DNA from: Cheiracanthium punctorium
Lineage: Eukaryota; Arthropoda; Arachnida; Araneae; Cheiracanthiidae
DNA: 64,000 nucleotides
Direction of reading: 5' to 3'
Assembly (NCBI GenBank): GCA_038373885.1
Contig: JAWZYV010000707.1
Coordinates: 1-64,000, forward strand
In this document: positions 1-11,092 of the stretch, piece after piece
How positions within the stretch are numbered: the first letter of the stretch is position 1
Layout of the letters: every line of letters begins with the position of its first letter
Notes under the pieces: generated by a model
The model's input: only the letters and a program-made list of their open reading frames with translations
Database searches by the model: none
What the model was told of the DNA's origin: nothing
Position numbers and translations under genes: made by a program

Positions 1-1053
1 AAGGTTCTAGAAGAACTTCATAATGGCTTAACTGGGGGCCATTTTGGCGTAATGAAGACCCTGCAGAAAGTTCGCGAGCGCTTCTACTGGGTTAGGGCTC
101 GAGCCGACGTCGAAAAGTGGTGTCAAGCTTGTGACGCCTGTGCCGCCCGCAAAGGCCCGAAGAAACGAAGCCGTGGAAGACTACACCGTTATAATGTAGG
201 AGCGCCTTTTGAGAGGATTGCCCTCGACATCCTGGGACCTCTTCCGCGAACTTCGGATGGCAACAAATACATCCTAGTTGTCATTGACTACTTCTCTAAA
301 TGGCCCGAAGCGTTTCCTATTCCCGATCAAGAAGCTACGACCGTAGCAGAGGTACTGGTGCAAGAATGGATTTGCAGATATGGAACCCCTCTGCAACTTC
401 ATTCCGACCAAGGAACGAACTTTACCTCTGCAGTCATTAAAGGACTATGCCAACTTCTCGGAATGGACAAAACCCAGACTACGCCTTTACACCCACAATC
501 CGACGGCATGGTGGAGAGGTTCAATCGTACAATTTTGAACAACCTCTCGCTCCTGGTATCTAGGAATCAAGAGGACTGGGACAAGAAACTCCCCCTCTTC
601 CTGCTGGCCTATAGGAGTGCCGTCCATGAGACTACCGGCTTCACACCTTCCCAGATGCTGTTCGGCAGAGATCTTCGTCTTCCCGCCGATCTAGTGTTCG
701 GCCGCCCTCCAGATGCGCCTTCATCGCCAGAGGAGTACATGGAAAACCTTCGGGCACGGTTTGAAGATGTACATCATTTTGCTCGGGAGCGGATCAATCT
801 GAACACGGAAAAGATGAAGACTCGCTACGACACGAAGGCTACGGGACACGAGTTCAACGCAGGTGACAAAGTTTGGCTATGGAATCCTACTCGACGGAAA
901 GGCCTGTCTCCCAAGCTGCAATCGCCGTGGGACGGTCCTTACACAGTCCTAAACCGGCTGAATGACGTCATCGTACGGATTCGTAAGTCACCAAACTCGA
1001 AGCCAAGAGTTGTACATTACGATCGGCTAGCCATCTACCGCGGTTGTAATTAG
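1..1053 (+). CDS. Ty3/gypsy retrotransposon Pol, integrase region (5' partial)
   Basis: This is the C-terminal integrase part of a Ty3/gypsy Pol polyprotein, which inserts element cDNA into the host genome. The frame is open to the left edge, so the protein starts outside the window; the first internal Met is at 52. Counting from that Met, a zinc-binding H2C2-type segment begins just upstream and ends with Cys24, Cys27 and Cys30. The DDE core follows: Asp59 (LDILGPLP), Asp119 (HSDQGTNF) and Glu155 (VERFNRT), with 35 residues between the last two (DD35E). A GPY/F-like module near the C-terminus (SPWDGPYTVL, then VVHYDRL) supports a gypsy-type assignment. I see no stop or frameshift, so this end is intact. 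The TAG stop is followed by a polypurine tract and an LTR. No env frame follows. Confidence 0.95.
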   Translation, partial: KVLEELHNGLTGGHFGVMKTLQKVRERFYWVRARADVEKWCQACDACAARKGPKKRSRGRLHRYNVGAPFERIALDILGPLPRTSDGNKYILVVIDYFSKWPEAFPIPDQEATTVAEVLVQEWICRYGTPLQLHSDQGTNFTSAVIKGLCQLLGMDKTQTTPLHPQSDGMVERFNRTILNNLSLLVSRNQEDWDKKLPLFLLAYRSAVHETTGFTPSQMLFGRDLRLPADLVFGRPPDAPSSPEEYMENLRARFEDVHHFARERINLNTEKMKTRYDTKATGHEFNAGDKVWLWNPTRRKGLSPKLQSPWDGPYTVLNRLNDVIVRIRKSPNSKPRVVHYDRLAIYRGCN

Positions 1054-1427
1054 CTCAGACTATGGTCACTATGGCGTACTTCCTCTTTTCTTTCATCTCT
1101 CATTCCTTTCCTGTCTTTCTCTTCTCTTCCTCTTTCTTCAACTCTTTTTTTTTCTCTCACTACTTACGCCATGTTTAGTGTACATATTTGTAATATATTG
1201 GATTTTATTAATGTGTATTTGTTATTACATTGATTACTTATTACAGTGTAATTATTTATTATGATGATTATTTATTTATTAATGTGTATTTGCTTATTGT
1301 GCTATTGATTACTTGCTTGAATTATGTTCTTAAGATCTTGTTAAGTGTTATACAGTGTAGGTACCTGTGTGACCTCCTAACTAGGGATTGTACTGCCCGG
1401 GACGTGCAGTCCTTGGGAAGGGGGCAA
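1054..1427 (+). other. Untranslated tail of the gypsy element with polypurine tract
   Basis: Noncoding stretch between the integrase stop and the LTR. A T/C-rich segment lies at about 1079-1163. The purine run GGGAAGGGGG at 1415-1424, three bases before the LTR, fits the polypurine tract that primes plus-strand DNA synthesis. An 82-residue frame crosses the LTR border here and is not taken as a gene. Confidence 0.75.
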
Positions 1428-1650
1428 TGTTACGAATTTTCGGGGCAACCCGCTGCTCTGGGGCTTAAAATGATTTAAAATTCGTATTCTACGCTTCAAA
1501 TAGATAAATTTTGCTTTTTGTTGCATCAAAATCGGCCAATTAGAACCGGAGATACGGAGGTTTCGCTTTCCCATATGTTTTTCTATGGGCTTCTAGAAAT
1601 CTCGAGAAATATTAGTCCTAGAGCTTAGATCTCTTCACTTCTGAGGACTT

Positions 1651-1722
1651 ATTTTTGGCGCCAAATTTGGCGATATTTCGCCAAAAGTCGCCAAGTTTGG
1701 CGACTTTTTGGTCATTTGGCGC
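1651..1722. repeat. TTGGCGA palindromic module inside the LTR
   Basis: This stretch is built from alternating TTGGCG and CGCCAA words. Its first 30 bases (1651-1680) are an exact reverse complement of 14822-14851 in an unrelated TIR element. The next part is a near copy of the 30-base palindrome at 14362-14391. Confidence 0.85.
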
Positions 1723-1877
1723 GATTTTCCCAATGGGGCCTGGAAGTTGTTTTTCCTGCATTAAAAACGCATAATAACCTAACATTTCTCTTCTATGACG
1801 TAATCAAAATTCACGCTTTATGTAGAACCCTCGAGAAATTGACTTTTCTGGAAACCTCTTGTAGCTCCTGCGCCGGC

Positions 1878-1912
1878 TATTTATAGAAGAGCGCGTCGCC
1901 CCGACAGTCAGT
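1878..1912 (+). promoter_or_regulatory. LTR core promoter
   Basis: TATTTATA at 1878-1885 is followed about 25-30 bases later by CAGTCAGTGCG, a plausible initiator and the start of the R region. This is the usual core promoter layout in gypsy LTRs. Placement is inferred from motif and spacing. Confidence 0.6.
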
Positions 1913-2235
1913 GCGAGCTGAACGCTCGATGTGTGAATAGCTCTCGGTACGTTTGTGTGAATTCATAGTGCTATAGAAGCTGTGTTTTAGCTTGTTTTGT
2001 GAAGCTGTTTTCAAAGTGCTGTGTGTAAATTCTTCATTGCTGTGTCTTAAGGGATTGTGTACTATATCCCTTGAATATTTCTACGGAATTTTTGCCTGTG
2101 AAAGTGACTTATTTTGGTGTGAGAAATACAGCATTTGTGAGAGCTTCTGATCCAAGCGGATTGTTAAAAGCACGTTATTGCTAGATTGTGCTTGTGAATT
2201 GTGTACAGCTGATTGTACTACGAAGATCTAGAAGC

Positions 2236-2241
2236 AATAAA
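2236..2241 (+). terminator. LTR poly(A) signal
   Basis: AATAAA about 350 bases downstream of the putative transcription start and followed by a T-rich stretch. This fits the polyadenylation signal of the LTR. Confidence 0.65.
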
Positions 2242-2342
2242 GTTTGTGTTCCATCCTGACAAGTGACTTTTTACTTGAACTTTTTACACCAACAGGACTT
2301 TAGAACGACGAACCCAAGGAGTAGCAGAGTAATTCCGCAACA

Positions 2343-2472
2343 CTATGCTCATGAATGTGCTGAAATCGGTTATTTGAGTAGCTTTCTACCCTCAAAATTG
2401 CGAAAAATCGTAAAAAGTTAGAGAACCCGGACGAACAAACAAACAAACATACTTTCACATTTATATAATAGA
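2343..2472 (-). mobile_element. Helitron-like 5' terminal fragment
   Basis: On the minus strand this begins TCTATTATATAAATGTG, with T-rich GTTTGTTTGTTTGTTCG just inside. Several Helitrons in this window start the same way. The plus-strand border is AGA|T. The rest of the element is missing at the LTR border. Confidence 0.6.
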
Positions 2473-3206
2473 TTGCATCAAAACTTCGATTATTTTTAAA
2501 GAAGTGCAGATATGTTAATGTTCTATTTTTTCACATTTAATGCCTTTTCATTTTTCGAGTTTTAAGAGATGTAGATATTAATGATTTCACTTATTGTTAT
2601 ATTTAACAACTTAAGTGGCAACAATGGATTCCGTTACTACGGAAACTGTAGCAATATTTAAAATAGAACATGAAATGAATTAGTCATGTTTACTTTGCTA
2701 GAACTGCCATATTGGCGTAATTAACGCCACAAATTGATGGTAAATAGCTAAAATGAATCACTAATTAAACTTAACAACAAATTCAAAAATTTACTTTCAA
2801 TCCTTACAATACCCACAATTTTTAACGGGCTGAGAAACCATTCTTATTCACCCCAAAAGCAAAGAAAAAAGAAAAGAATTCCGATTTTATTACACCTTGT
2901 TTGGTGGGATTAAAAAAAAAAATATCCAAGTATACGCTCATAATATCGACTCATTCCAATCGTGGAATGTTATTAGCAGCACAAACGCGAGAACACACTC
3001 TATTAAACACAGCGTTACACTATATTTGAATATTTATAGCCATCTTTGCTAAGAAAGGTAAAGTAGGAATCAACATACATTTTAATTTGTAAAGCAAAAA
3101 ATTTATTAGACAGTATTAGTTATATGCCATTCTAACAGTTACCAGAAAAAGAAATTTCCGTAGCACTGCTTTAACGAATAAGAATCAATGATTTTTTACA
3201 CATTCG
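2473..3206. other. AT-rich stretch, nothing recognised
   Basis: No long reading frame, repeat arm or known motif was seen. Confidence 0.5.
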
Positions 3207-4190
3207 ATCGCCAAAGTGCCAACATACACCATTTTCCGAGATTTTTTTCAAGGAATCATTCGAAGCATTGAAATAACGGCAACCAAAATGGGAAATAGTA
3301 ATCTATCAATCATATGGTTTGATCGCCAAAGTACAACAGGCATCCACTTGAAAAGGAGCAGTATTTTAAATTATTAACTATGAGTTAATGTATTTTATTC
3401 ATCGTTAACTATCATGTACAAAATGCGAGAATTTCAATTACCTTAAATTTGGCGGAATTTCCCCTCACTTTAATCAATTTACTTAATTTGGTGAAAATTC
3501 TCAAGTTAGATCGTTTAAATTCGCCTTAATAACTGCATTATTTCTGCACTAATCACTGCTGAATTTAAAAAATTAAAGCTAAACTCTAATAAAACCTACA
3601 CCTGTTTTTAAAAATACTATTTCGGTACGCTCTCAGTAAATTGCGCCAAGCTTAAAACTGAGCAAATCGGTGGAACCTACTACTTTCTCAAAATCGCCAA
3701 ATCAGCCCTTTTTTTCCTCCAAACTAAAAAATATACATATTAGTCTCGGAAATCTCCCAATCCCTTAGTCTTTTACACACAAAAAACATTGAATTCCTGC
3801 TCTCATTTCACATGCACGCAATACTTTAATTAAAAATAACTTTGTAAATAATCTAAACAGAAAAAAAATCATTATTTTTTTTTTTACTGCAGGAGTCTAA
3901 ATAATTTAATGAAATAGCCAAACATGGCAACCTCGATGCTTATTTCTCACTTTTTTGACTGCGGGGGTTAGAATTGCGGAATTACGGAGATCAAAAATTA
4001 GCGTTTTTGACGGGTTTTTTATCAATATCTTCTAGAATAATTCGAATTTCGAAATTTAAATTAGCGGAAGACCTTCCTCGAAATTTTCCGAATTTGTGGA
4101 CACCTCGATCGAAACTCATCTCCCAGCCGTTTCGGAGGAGATGATGTTACACACAGACAGACATACGCGCACAGATTTTAATAGTATAGA
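3207..4190 (-). mobile_element. Helitron-like partial copy
   Basis: The body matches 5417-6150 and 6312-6690: a segment about gccaaagtgccaacatacac, a run around AAATTGCGCCAAG, then ACATGGCAACctcgatgctt. On the minus strand the border reads TCTATACTATTAAAATC and is followed by GTCTGTCTGTG, a Helitron-type 5' end. No CTAG hairpin end is visible at the other side. Confidence 0.55.
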
Positions 4191-4313
4191 AAAAGATTAC
4201 ACAAGACATTTGCAAGCTTACTTGAAATTTAAAAGTGAATTATAGCTTCTACAGAAAATAAAGAATATCAATCTAATAATTCATAGGCCACAAAGCGTTT
4301 ATTATAATTTACA

Positions 4314-6311
4314 CTAGCTGCAGTACCCGTTCTTCGCACGGGAATGAATGGACTTTTGAATATTACAATTTCTTGTGATTACTGTTTATTGTAATAAAGA
4401 GATATAGCAAAAATGGATATCGCGTTATATTGTGTTCATAATCATGCATACCGAATTTCAAGGCAATCGTTTGTATGGTGAAGAAAGCGATGCGGCGTAG
4501 AGCAATCAACTGGCGAGTTTTAGCAAAACGGATACGGCGAAAATATTCTTCGCATTCAGATATCGATGTATACGAATTTTCATGACGATCGGCTCGATAG
4601 TCCTGAAGTTCATGTGTTGACGTGACATCTAGTGTCAAGTTATAGGAAAATGGATAGCGCCAAACTCTTCCCTTTGTTCAAATATCTATGTATACCTATT
4701 TTCATAGCCATCAGCCGCACAGTCAAGAATTGATACACTGCGGCCATCTAGTAGTTAATTCAAGTAATGATTTGCTACAGCGCCGTCAAGTGGCAAATTA
4801 TAGCAAAATGGATAACGCCAAAATATTCTCATTGTTCAAATAGCTATGTATACTGATTTTCATAGCGACCGTTTGAATGGTCAAGAATTTGGCCTGCTGC
4901 AGCGTCATCTAGTGGCGAGTTCAAATAATAATGCGTTGCAGTGCCATCTAGTGGTGAGTGACATCAAAAGGAACTCAGAATATATTCTTCGAGCTCAAAT
5001 GTGTAAGTATAAAAAAATTTATGCCGAACGGTCGAACGGTATAGAAGTTGATGCGTTGCAGCGCCATTTAGCGGCAAGTTACAGCAAAATGGATAGTGAA
5101 AAATATTCTCCGTGTTCTAATATCCGCGTGTACCAAATTTAATCGAAATTGGTTGGACGATATTCGCATAGCAAACGGCTAAACGGAATAGAATTCGACG
5201 TTCTTCTGCGCCACCTAGTGGCAAGTTAGAGGAAAACGGATAGCACAAAAACCTTATCCATGATAAAAGAATTAGGTGAACCAAATTTCATGGCGATCGG
5301 TGAAACGGTGCTGGAGTTTTTCAACCTCATACACACATACCAACATTCGTTTTTATCTATAACCAGTGTTATTATATATACCAGTCTCAAATAAAATCCA
5401 GTTTCAAATGTAAGTCTCGCCAAAGTGCCAATACACCATTTTGCAAGAGTTTTTTCAGGGAATCATTAGAAGCATTGACTTAGCAGCAGCAATCAAAATG
5501 GGAAGCGGTTCGACCGCCAAACAGTAAAGCAGGCATATTTTTAAAATTATCAACTAAATCGTGTTTTATTCATCGTTACCTCGATGAGAAGAGTTCAATT
5601 TTCTGAAATTTGGCGGAATTCCCCCAAGTTAAATCAATGTACTCAATTGGCGAGATTTCTGAAGCTAGATCGCTTGAAATTCCCTAATAACTGCATTATT
5701 TCTGCACGGATAATTAAAATTTAATACTGTATTCTAATAAAACCTATACACTTGTTTTCAAAAATGCTATTTCCTTAAGCTCCCAGTAAATTGCGCCAAA
5801 TATCCTAAAACTGTGCAAACCGCTAGAACTCACTTTCTAAAAATCGGCCTATCAGCCATTTTATTTTTCGCCAAACTAAAAAAAATTACATATTAGTCTC
5901 GGAAATCTTCAATCCTCATTGTTTTGCGTATAAAACATTTGATTCCTGCTCTCATTTCTTATGCGCACACGATATTATAATTAAAAAAATAACCTCACAA
6001 ATATAAACTAAAAAAAATCATTATTATTCTTTTATTTTTACTTAAAAAATTTAAAACATTATATTCGGCAAAATCGCCACACATGGCAACTACGATGCTT
6101 ATTTCACACTTTTTTCACTACAGGGGTTACAATTACGGAAACCTTTCTGCGAGGAGAACATAAAAAATTCCGGGAACGGGTGGATTATCATTTATTCTAT
6201 ATTATTCTGCATATCTGTGCAAAATTTCAGGCTGATAGGCCCATTTTTGTGGATTTGTATACTACCCAAATCGACAAACTGACAAAGAGAATTTCATTTT
6301 TATTTATAAGA
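4314..6311 (-). mobile_element. Non-autonomous Helitron-like element
   Basis: The plus strand starts CTAGCTGCAG after an A, followed by a hairpin (CCCGT, 7-base loop, ACGGG). Reverse-complemented, this is hairpin plus CTAG, the classic Helitron 3' end. The other border is ATAAGA|T, giving a TC start on the minus strand. The first 1.06 kb holds repeated blocks with catctagtggcgagt and AAAATGGATA and closely matches 21262-22520. The second part belongs to the family of 3207-4190. Open frames in the block part are shared only because the copies are recent. Confidence 0.6.
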
Positions 6312-6894
6312 TAACCTACGCTTGTTTTTAAAAGTACACTCTCATTAAATTGCGCCAAGCGCTAGAATCATCTTCTGAAAATCGCATATCAACCATTTTA
6401 TTTTTCGCCAAATTAAAAAGTTGCACATTTTAGTCTCGGAAAATTTCCAAATCCTATTTTTAATTTGAGTATAAAAGAGTTCATTGCTCTGATTTCACAT
6501 GTACACGATATTTTAATTACAAAACAGCCTTACAAATGTTCTAAACAGAAAAAAAAGATTATTCTTTTATTTTTAATTCAAGAGTCAAAATCATTTAATA
6601 AATTTACCAAACATGGCAACCTCGATGCTTATTTCTCACTTTTTCACTGCAGGGATTACAAATGCGGTATTGCGGAAAGCAAAAATTGGTGTTTTTGACG
6701 GGTTTTTTTATCTATATCTCTTACAATAATTCGAATTTCGAAAAAATCGCTTTGAGGTGTGTCGGGATCCGTGCTGGAGAATTTCCATACAAAATTCGGT
6801 AGGTCTACGATCACCCGTCTGCGAGCTACGCGAGACACAGACAGACAAACTAACAGACTAACGGACAGTTTACGCATTGCTTTATTTAGATAGA
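6312..6894 (-). mobile_element. Helitron-like partial copy with a different 5' end
   Basis: Starts inside the same body family (around AAATTGCGCCAAGCG) but ends with the terminus shared by 61274-61762: CGAAAAAATCGCTT, tctacgatcacccg, ACACAGACAGACAAAC, then TAGATAGA|T. It has no CTAG hairpin end of its own. Confidence 0.55.
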
Positions 6895-7379
6895 TGCTAA
6901 TCAGAATTTGAGAAATTGCAAAACTATATCAAGTCTGACGTGGCGTTTAAGTTACGCATTTGCTTACCGTTTGTGGAACAAATTAGAAGACTTAAAAACA
7001 ATACTTGAAAGAGAAAATCAGCGCATTTTCATTTTAATACAGCAAAATGCTATAAGTCGTATCTGAAAGAACTTTCTATAAACTTTCCTTGTACATGAAA
7101 TTCATGGCAACATATGAAGCCTATTTTGATATTTGTCAATTATTTTCTCCATCTGTGGCTGCAACTATGACAAATTATATCGGTCGAAAGCTTTTTGAAA
7201 ATTCCTTTTTTCAAAGCACTCCCTGAAAATGTAGCGGAGAGCCAGAACGTTTCTTTCGTGATTATTACATCGTCGTTACAGACAAAAGAGCGACTCTAAA
7301 ACACTCAAATGTTAAAAACACTACATTTAGCTTTTAATTAACATTGAATATAAATTTTAAGAGCAAATAATTTTTTTAT
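6895..7379. other. AT-rich stretch, nothing recognised
   Basis: No convincing frame or repeat structure was seen. Confidence 0.45.
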
Positions 7380-7974
7380 ACGTAGTTTATGCGAATGTTA
7401 GCAAAATTTCAAAATATATTTTTTTTCCTGCGAAATTTCTGTTTTTTTATTTACAAAAATTCCGTACCTCTGATGATATGAAATTTGGTGACATAATAGG
7501 TGGTTGCTCCGCTTAAATTATAGGCGTTGAATTTTTAAAATATGATTACATTTTGAGATTTGCAAAAATCGTTTCAAAATTCGTAAATTTTGTATCAGCA
7601 TTTCGAAATAAAGACTACAGGGAATGGAACGAAATTTGGCGACTTAATAAGTGGTCGCTCAAATTCAATTCTAGGCTTCCAATTTTGCTAAGATGTTGAT
7701 TAGATTCGACATTTTATGAAAATTATTTCAAAATGCATAAATATTCGTTCGCGCATCACAAAATAACCACTAACGCGAATCAAATAAAATTACTTAATTA
7801 CTCTCTAACCTGTAATCTTTTAACAATATACAAAAATTATAACTTTCCTTTCTTTACTTTTAACAATATGCTACTCCCATTCATTGTACTCCTATACAAT
7901 GCTGACGAAAGTTCTTGCTTTTTGGAAATTTGCATTCAGTACTAACCCATGAACAATGGGTACTTCAGTTATAG
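7380..7974 (+). mobile_element. Diverged Helitron 3' part, opposite orientation
   Basis: This is an inverted, diverged copy of the start of the elements at 22525 and 41458, including the segment with gctgacgaaagttcttgctt. It ends with hairpin ACCCAT-GAACA-ATGGGT at 7945-7961 and then TACTTCAGTTATAG, a mutated counterpart of the CAGCTAG terminus. The 70-residue frame at 7733-7945 is a by-product. Confidence 0.6.
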
Positions 7975-8525
7975 TAAATAAATAAAAATATGCGTTACTT
8001 TAAACTAATCTGTTCCCTACTTGAAATTTTTGGCAATTTTTTACCACTCCAAGTTACTTTGTTAGGATATAGAATAGTGAAGAATTAATACTTCTGTAAT
8101 ATCCATGGTTAAAAAGCTTGACGTCGAAAATTAAAGGCCACATGAAATTAATAATTTCTGTCGCAGTCATTTACATCATAATCAAAATAAATTAGCACTT
8201 TCTTGAAATAGGTCTTCTGTATTACCCATTTTAACATTCTTTCATGAAATGAAACTTTTCTGCTGAACCACTACGATTATGTAGTAAACCGAGCATCGCG
8301 GTTTCGTTCGTTTTCTAACTATATTATGTATCAACAAATTTGATGCAATACACCGATTATAAAACACTTTCCTATACAAGAGCAAAGAAGAGAATATAGC
8401 GATTTTAAACAGTTTCAAACGCAATGTTATTATCAATTATTATATTAATTTGAATGTGAAAGAAAAAAATTAAATGTAAATAAGACCAAATATAATTTGA
8501 TAAATATTCACTGCTGCGTATAGTA
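7975..8525. other. AT-rich stretch, nothing recognised
   Basis: No gene or repeat was recognised. A short frame at 8242-8436 has no features of a protein. Confidence 0.4.
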
Positions 8526-8611
8526 CAGTGGAACTCGCTTATAACGAACATGAAGAGGCCGCGATATTAGCTCGTTATAACTGAGTGCTCGTAAAAAACG
8601 CTGATTCATGA
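8526..8611 (+). mobile_element. Pogo/Tigger-like terminus (single end)
   Basis: CAGTGGAACTCGCTTATAAC directly after TA, followed by an internal inverted echo (CTCGTTATAACTGAG), resembles pogo/Tigger MITE termini. I did not find the matching right end. Confidence 0.5.
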
Positions 8612-9063
8612 AAAAATCATAAAAACTCATATATTCTTAATAAATTACCTAATTTATTTATAATTAAATTTTATTTCTTGAAATGTTATTCTTTAGACAT
8701 ATTTAGCAATAAAATCGTAAAATGCAAAAGGAAAAAATAAATAAAATAACGTATTTTTTAAAGCTATATTCAAAAAATATTTTTAAAAACTTATTAAACT
8801 GACTCGCATGTTCTAAAAATTGACTCTTACTTTTATTCATAGTAAGTTAACCTGACTCGCAGATTTGAAGTCCAGCGCGAACACTGCATTAGGAAAGTGC
8901 ACGAAAGATCATGAAAATAGCCATTTTCAGAAATTTTTACAAAGCTATATAATACCCACTCCACTTAAAACGTGATTCATACCTTTTCTTAAAAATAAAT
9001 CTTTTATTAAAAATAAATCTTTTATCGAAAGCTTAAAAATAAATTTTTTATTATATCTTAATA
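8612..9063. other. AT-rich stretch
   Basis: Contains the short direct repeat TAAAAATAAATCTTTTAT at about 8990-9026. Nothing else was recognised. Confidence 0.4.
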
Positions 9064-9244
9064 CCGTGTTTACTCGAGTAATAGTCGCCCTGGCATAATA
9101 GTCGCACCCCCCTTTTGAAGCAGAAAAAAAATAGCTTGAGAGTTATAATATTACGGAGTAGATTTCCCCCGCTTAATAGTCAAACCTAGACTTTCAACAT
9201 GAAAAATTGGCAAAAAAGTGCCGCCATTGTGCGAGAAAACTCGG
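9064..9244. mobile_element. TA-flanked MITE, 181 bp
   Basis: Left end CCGTGTTTACTCGAGTAATA and reverse-complemented right end CCGAGTTTTCTCGCACAATG form an imperfect TIR, flanked by TA on both sides. A diverged left end of the same family lies near 12563-12625. Confidence 0.65.
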
Positions 9245-10197
9245 TATTTTGCTTAGTATTTATACTACCTATCAGTATATTCCGTTTTTGAAACCAATGC
9301 AAAAGTATTCAGAAATGACACATGCTTCTAACTGAGAACACAGCGAAAATTGTATACAATTCCCCCCCTCCCCCCATTTCAATGACTAACATCCTTTAAC
9401 GCATTAGAAGACAAAATATAGGGTAAAGAGAATTAAAATATGCCTTTATTTTAATTCATTCTGTAAAAGGTTAATAAAAACATCAGATGACAAAATGAGT
9501 ATCAGATTTTTTGTGCAAACCGTACCACTTTCTGGGATTGTGAGCCAAAAAAAAAAAAAAAATCATCGAGAACTCTTTGAGGTATTTGGCTGTGGAATTC
9601 CATCTTTGAAATTGTTTTCTAAAGGTTTCATAAATGGCACTAATTTTTCATTTATTGCAGTGCGCAGCTTTTAAGGGAAAAAAAAAAAACTTGAAAAATT
9701 CCGAATTTCTATCGCATTTATCTTATTTTGACTTGTGTCCATCAAAGGGCTGTTATGCAGTTTTATTTTTTGAACAGCACCCTTATTACAACGTTAATAA
9801 AGTACTTTAAGAAAGCAAAGCCAGAGTATTCTTTCATAGACCGATCAAGTCCCTTTTGCAGTTGAAGGAGAGCTTCCGGATACGATAATAGACATCCATT
9901 AATATTTTGACCATCCGTATGTGCGACTGTGCGGCAGATGTTTTATTTTTTTCTTTTCCTCCCCACCCCCCGTCACCCTGAAGCGCAGGGTTTAGAATTC
10001 GATGAGTTGGGCTATAACCGTTTGCCGAAGACAGAAGATAATCGGGAATTAGAGCAGGATGCAATAATAGTAAATAGTAATACAACCGCTAATTCTCGAC
10101 TCTCCTAGACCCAAAGCACACAATGGTTAATGACCGTTAAGTGGTTTTCGATCTTTTGGGATTCGGTCAGTTGGGAAATAACCAAAAATTCTCGGCG
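9245..10197. other. Intergenic, no gene recognised
   Basis: Contains a C-rich run at about 9361-9377, A-runs at 9547-9561 and 9680-9690, and a C/T tract near 9960. The frame at 9834-10085 is not supported by any motif. Confidence 0.4.
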
Positions 10198-10211
10198 GAA
10201 TTGACGGTGCC

Positions 10212-10288
10212 GTGCTCGTAGCGTACGTGCTCATAGCGTACACCCCATCAAGGGTGCTTGTAGCGTACAAGTGGTGCTCGTAGCGTAC
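10212..10288 (-). repeat. Four-copy 15-mer array, left arm
   Basis: GTGCTCGTAGCGTAC-type words start at 10212, 10227, 10254 and 10274. Each ends in GTAC. Confidence 0.85.
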
Positions 10289-10659
10289 ATCTCCCCCTCC
10301 ACCTGTTTCCGTTCTCACCACAGCAAATCCGACTAAATGTAGACCTACTTTAGTAGCGGCCATTTTAGTCCACAAAATCGTAGTTTAGAAAACAATAAAA
10401 TATGGGGAAAAAACCACCTTCTTTAGCAAGAAAATTGAGTTGCTGGTCATCCTATTGCTGTTCTCTTGTTTAAAGGTGTGCAAGCAATTTGTGTACATAA
10501 TGTATTATACTAGAAATCTCTTAAAATGATAAAAAACCATCATTTAAAAATATATTGCTATTTAAACTATTAATTTTTCTATCTGTATAAATGCCTTCTA
10601 GCTGCGTTCCCGGCTGAAAATCAAGCTATCAGAAAGAAGAAAATGTAAAAGTGTACAGG

Positions 10660-11092
10660 CATTAGGCGGTTTTACGGGGGGGGGGTAATTACCCCTCCCA
10701 GGATTTTGAAAACGAAAGTGAAAAAAATAATTCTGCATAGGAAATTCACAATCGCGAATTACAGAGTCCGAGCCCGTCTCATTTTAGTAGGGGGGGGGGA
10801 ACAATTTTGATCGATGGGGTCGAAGATGCATGGTTATTACTTTTGGGATTTACATACTTCATCAATTATATGATTAATTAAACACTTATTTCACATTTGA
10901 TGATTGATTAAACATTTTATTCACATATATGAAGTGTATTGTGCAGTCAAAGGTGACCCTTTTCCTCTCTATGTCCCCCAGTAGTCACTCCTTCTCTGAG
11001 GCACTGAGTTTATATAAATTATAAAATAAATGGGGGGGGGTTATATAAAATTATAAACCCCCTCCCAGACTGCAACTGTAGAACCGCCCTTG
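10660..11092. mobile_element. hAT-type MITE, 433 bp
   Basis: Starts CATTAGGCGGTTTTAC and ends GTAGAACCGCCCTTG. Flanking 8-mers TGTACAGG (10652-10659) and TATACAGG (11093-11100) match at 7 of 8 bases, as expected for a hAT target duplication. It contains three long G-runs and has no coding content. Confidence 0.7.

Larger units (their letters stand above)
1428..2342 (+). mobile_element. 3' LTR of the gypsy element
   Basis: About 915 bp, starting TGTTACG and ending CGCAACA. These ends form an imperfect TG...CA inverted repeat of the kind that bounds LTRs. The left end follows the polypurine tract directly. The LTR carries a TATA-type promoter (1878-1885) and a poly(A) signal (2236-2241) in the expected order, and an odd TTGGCGA-rich module at 1651-1722. 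The partner 5' LTR is outside the window, so age and target duplication cannot be read. DNA to the right is a Helitron-like terminus, so the element may have inserted into one. Confidence 0.85.

Noticed and set aside
4846..5142. 98-codon frame, also present at 22085-22291
   Set aside because: Shared only because it lies in recent Helitron copies; the translated sequence follows the DNA repeat units.
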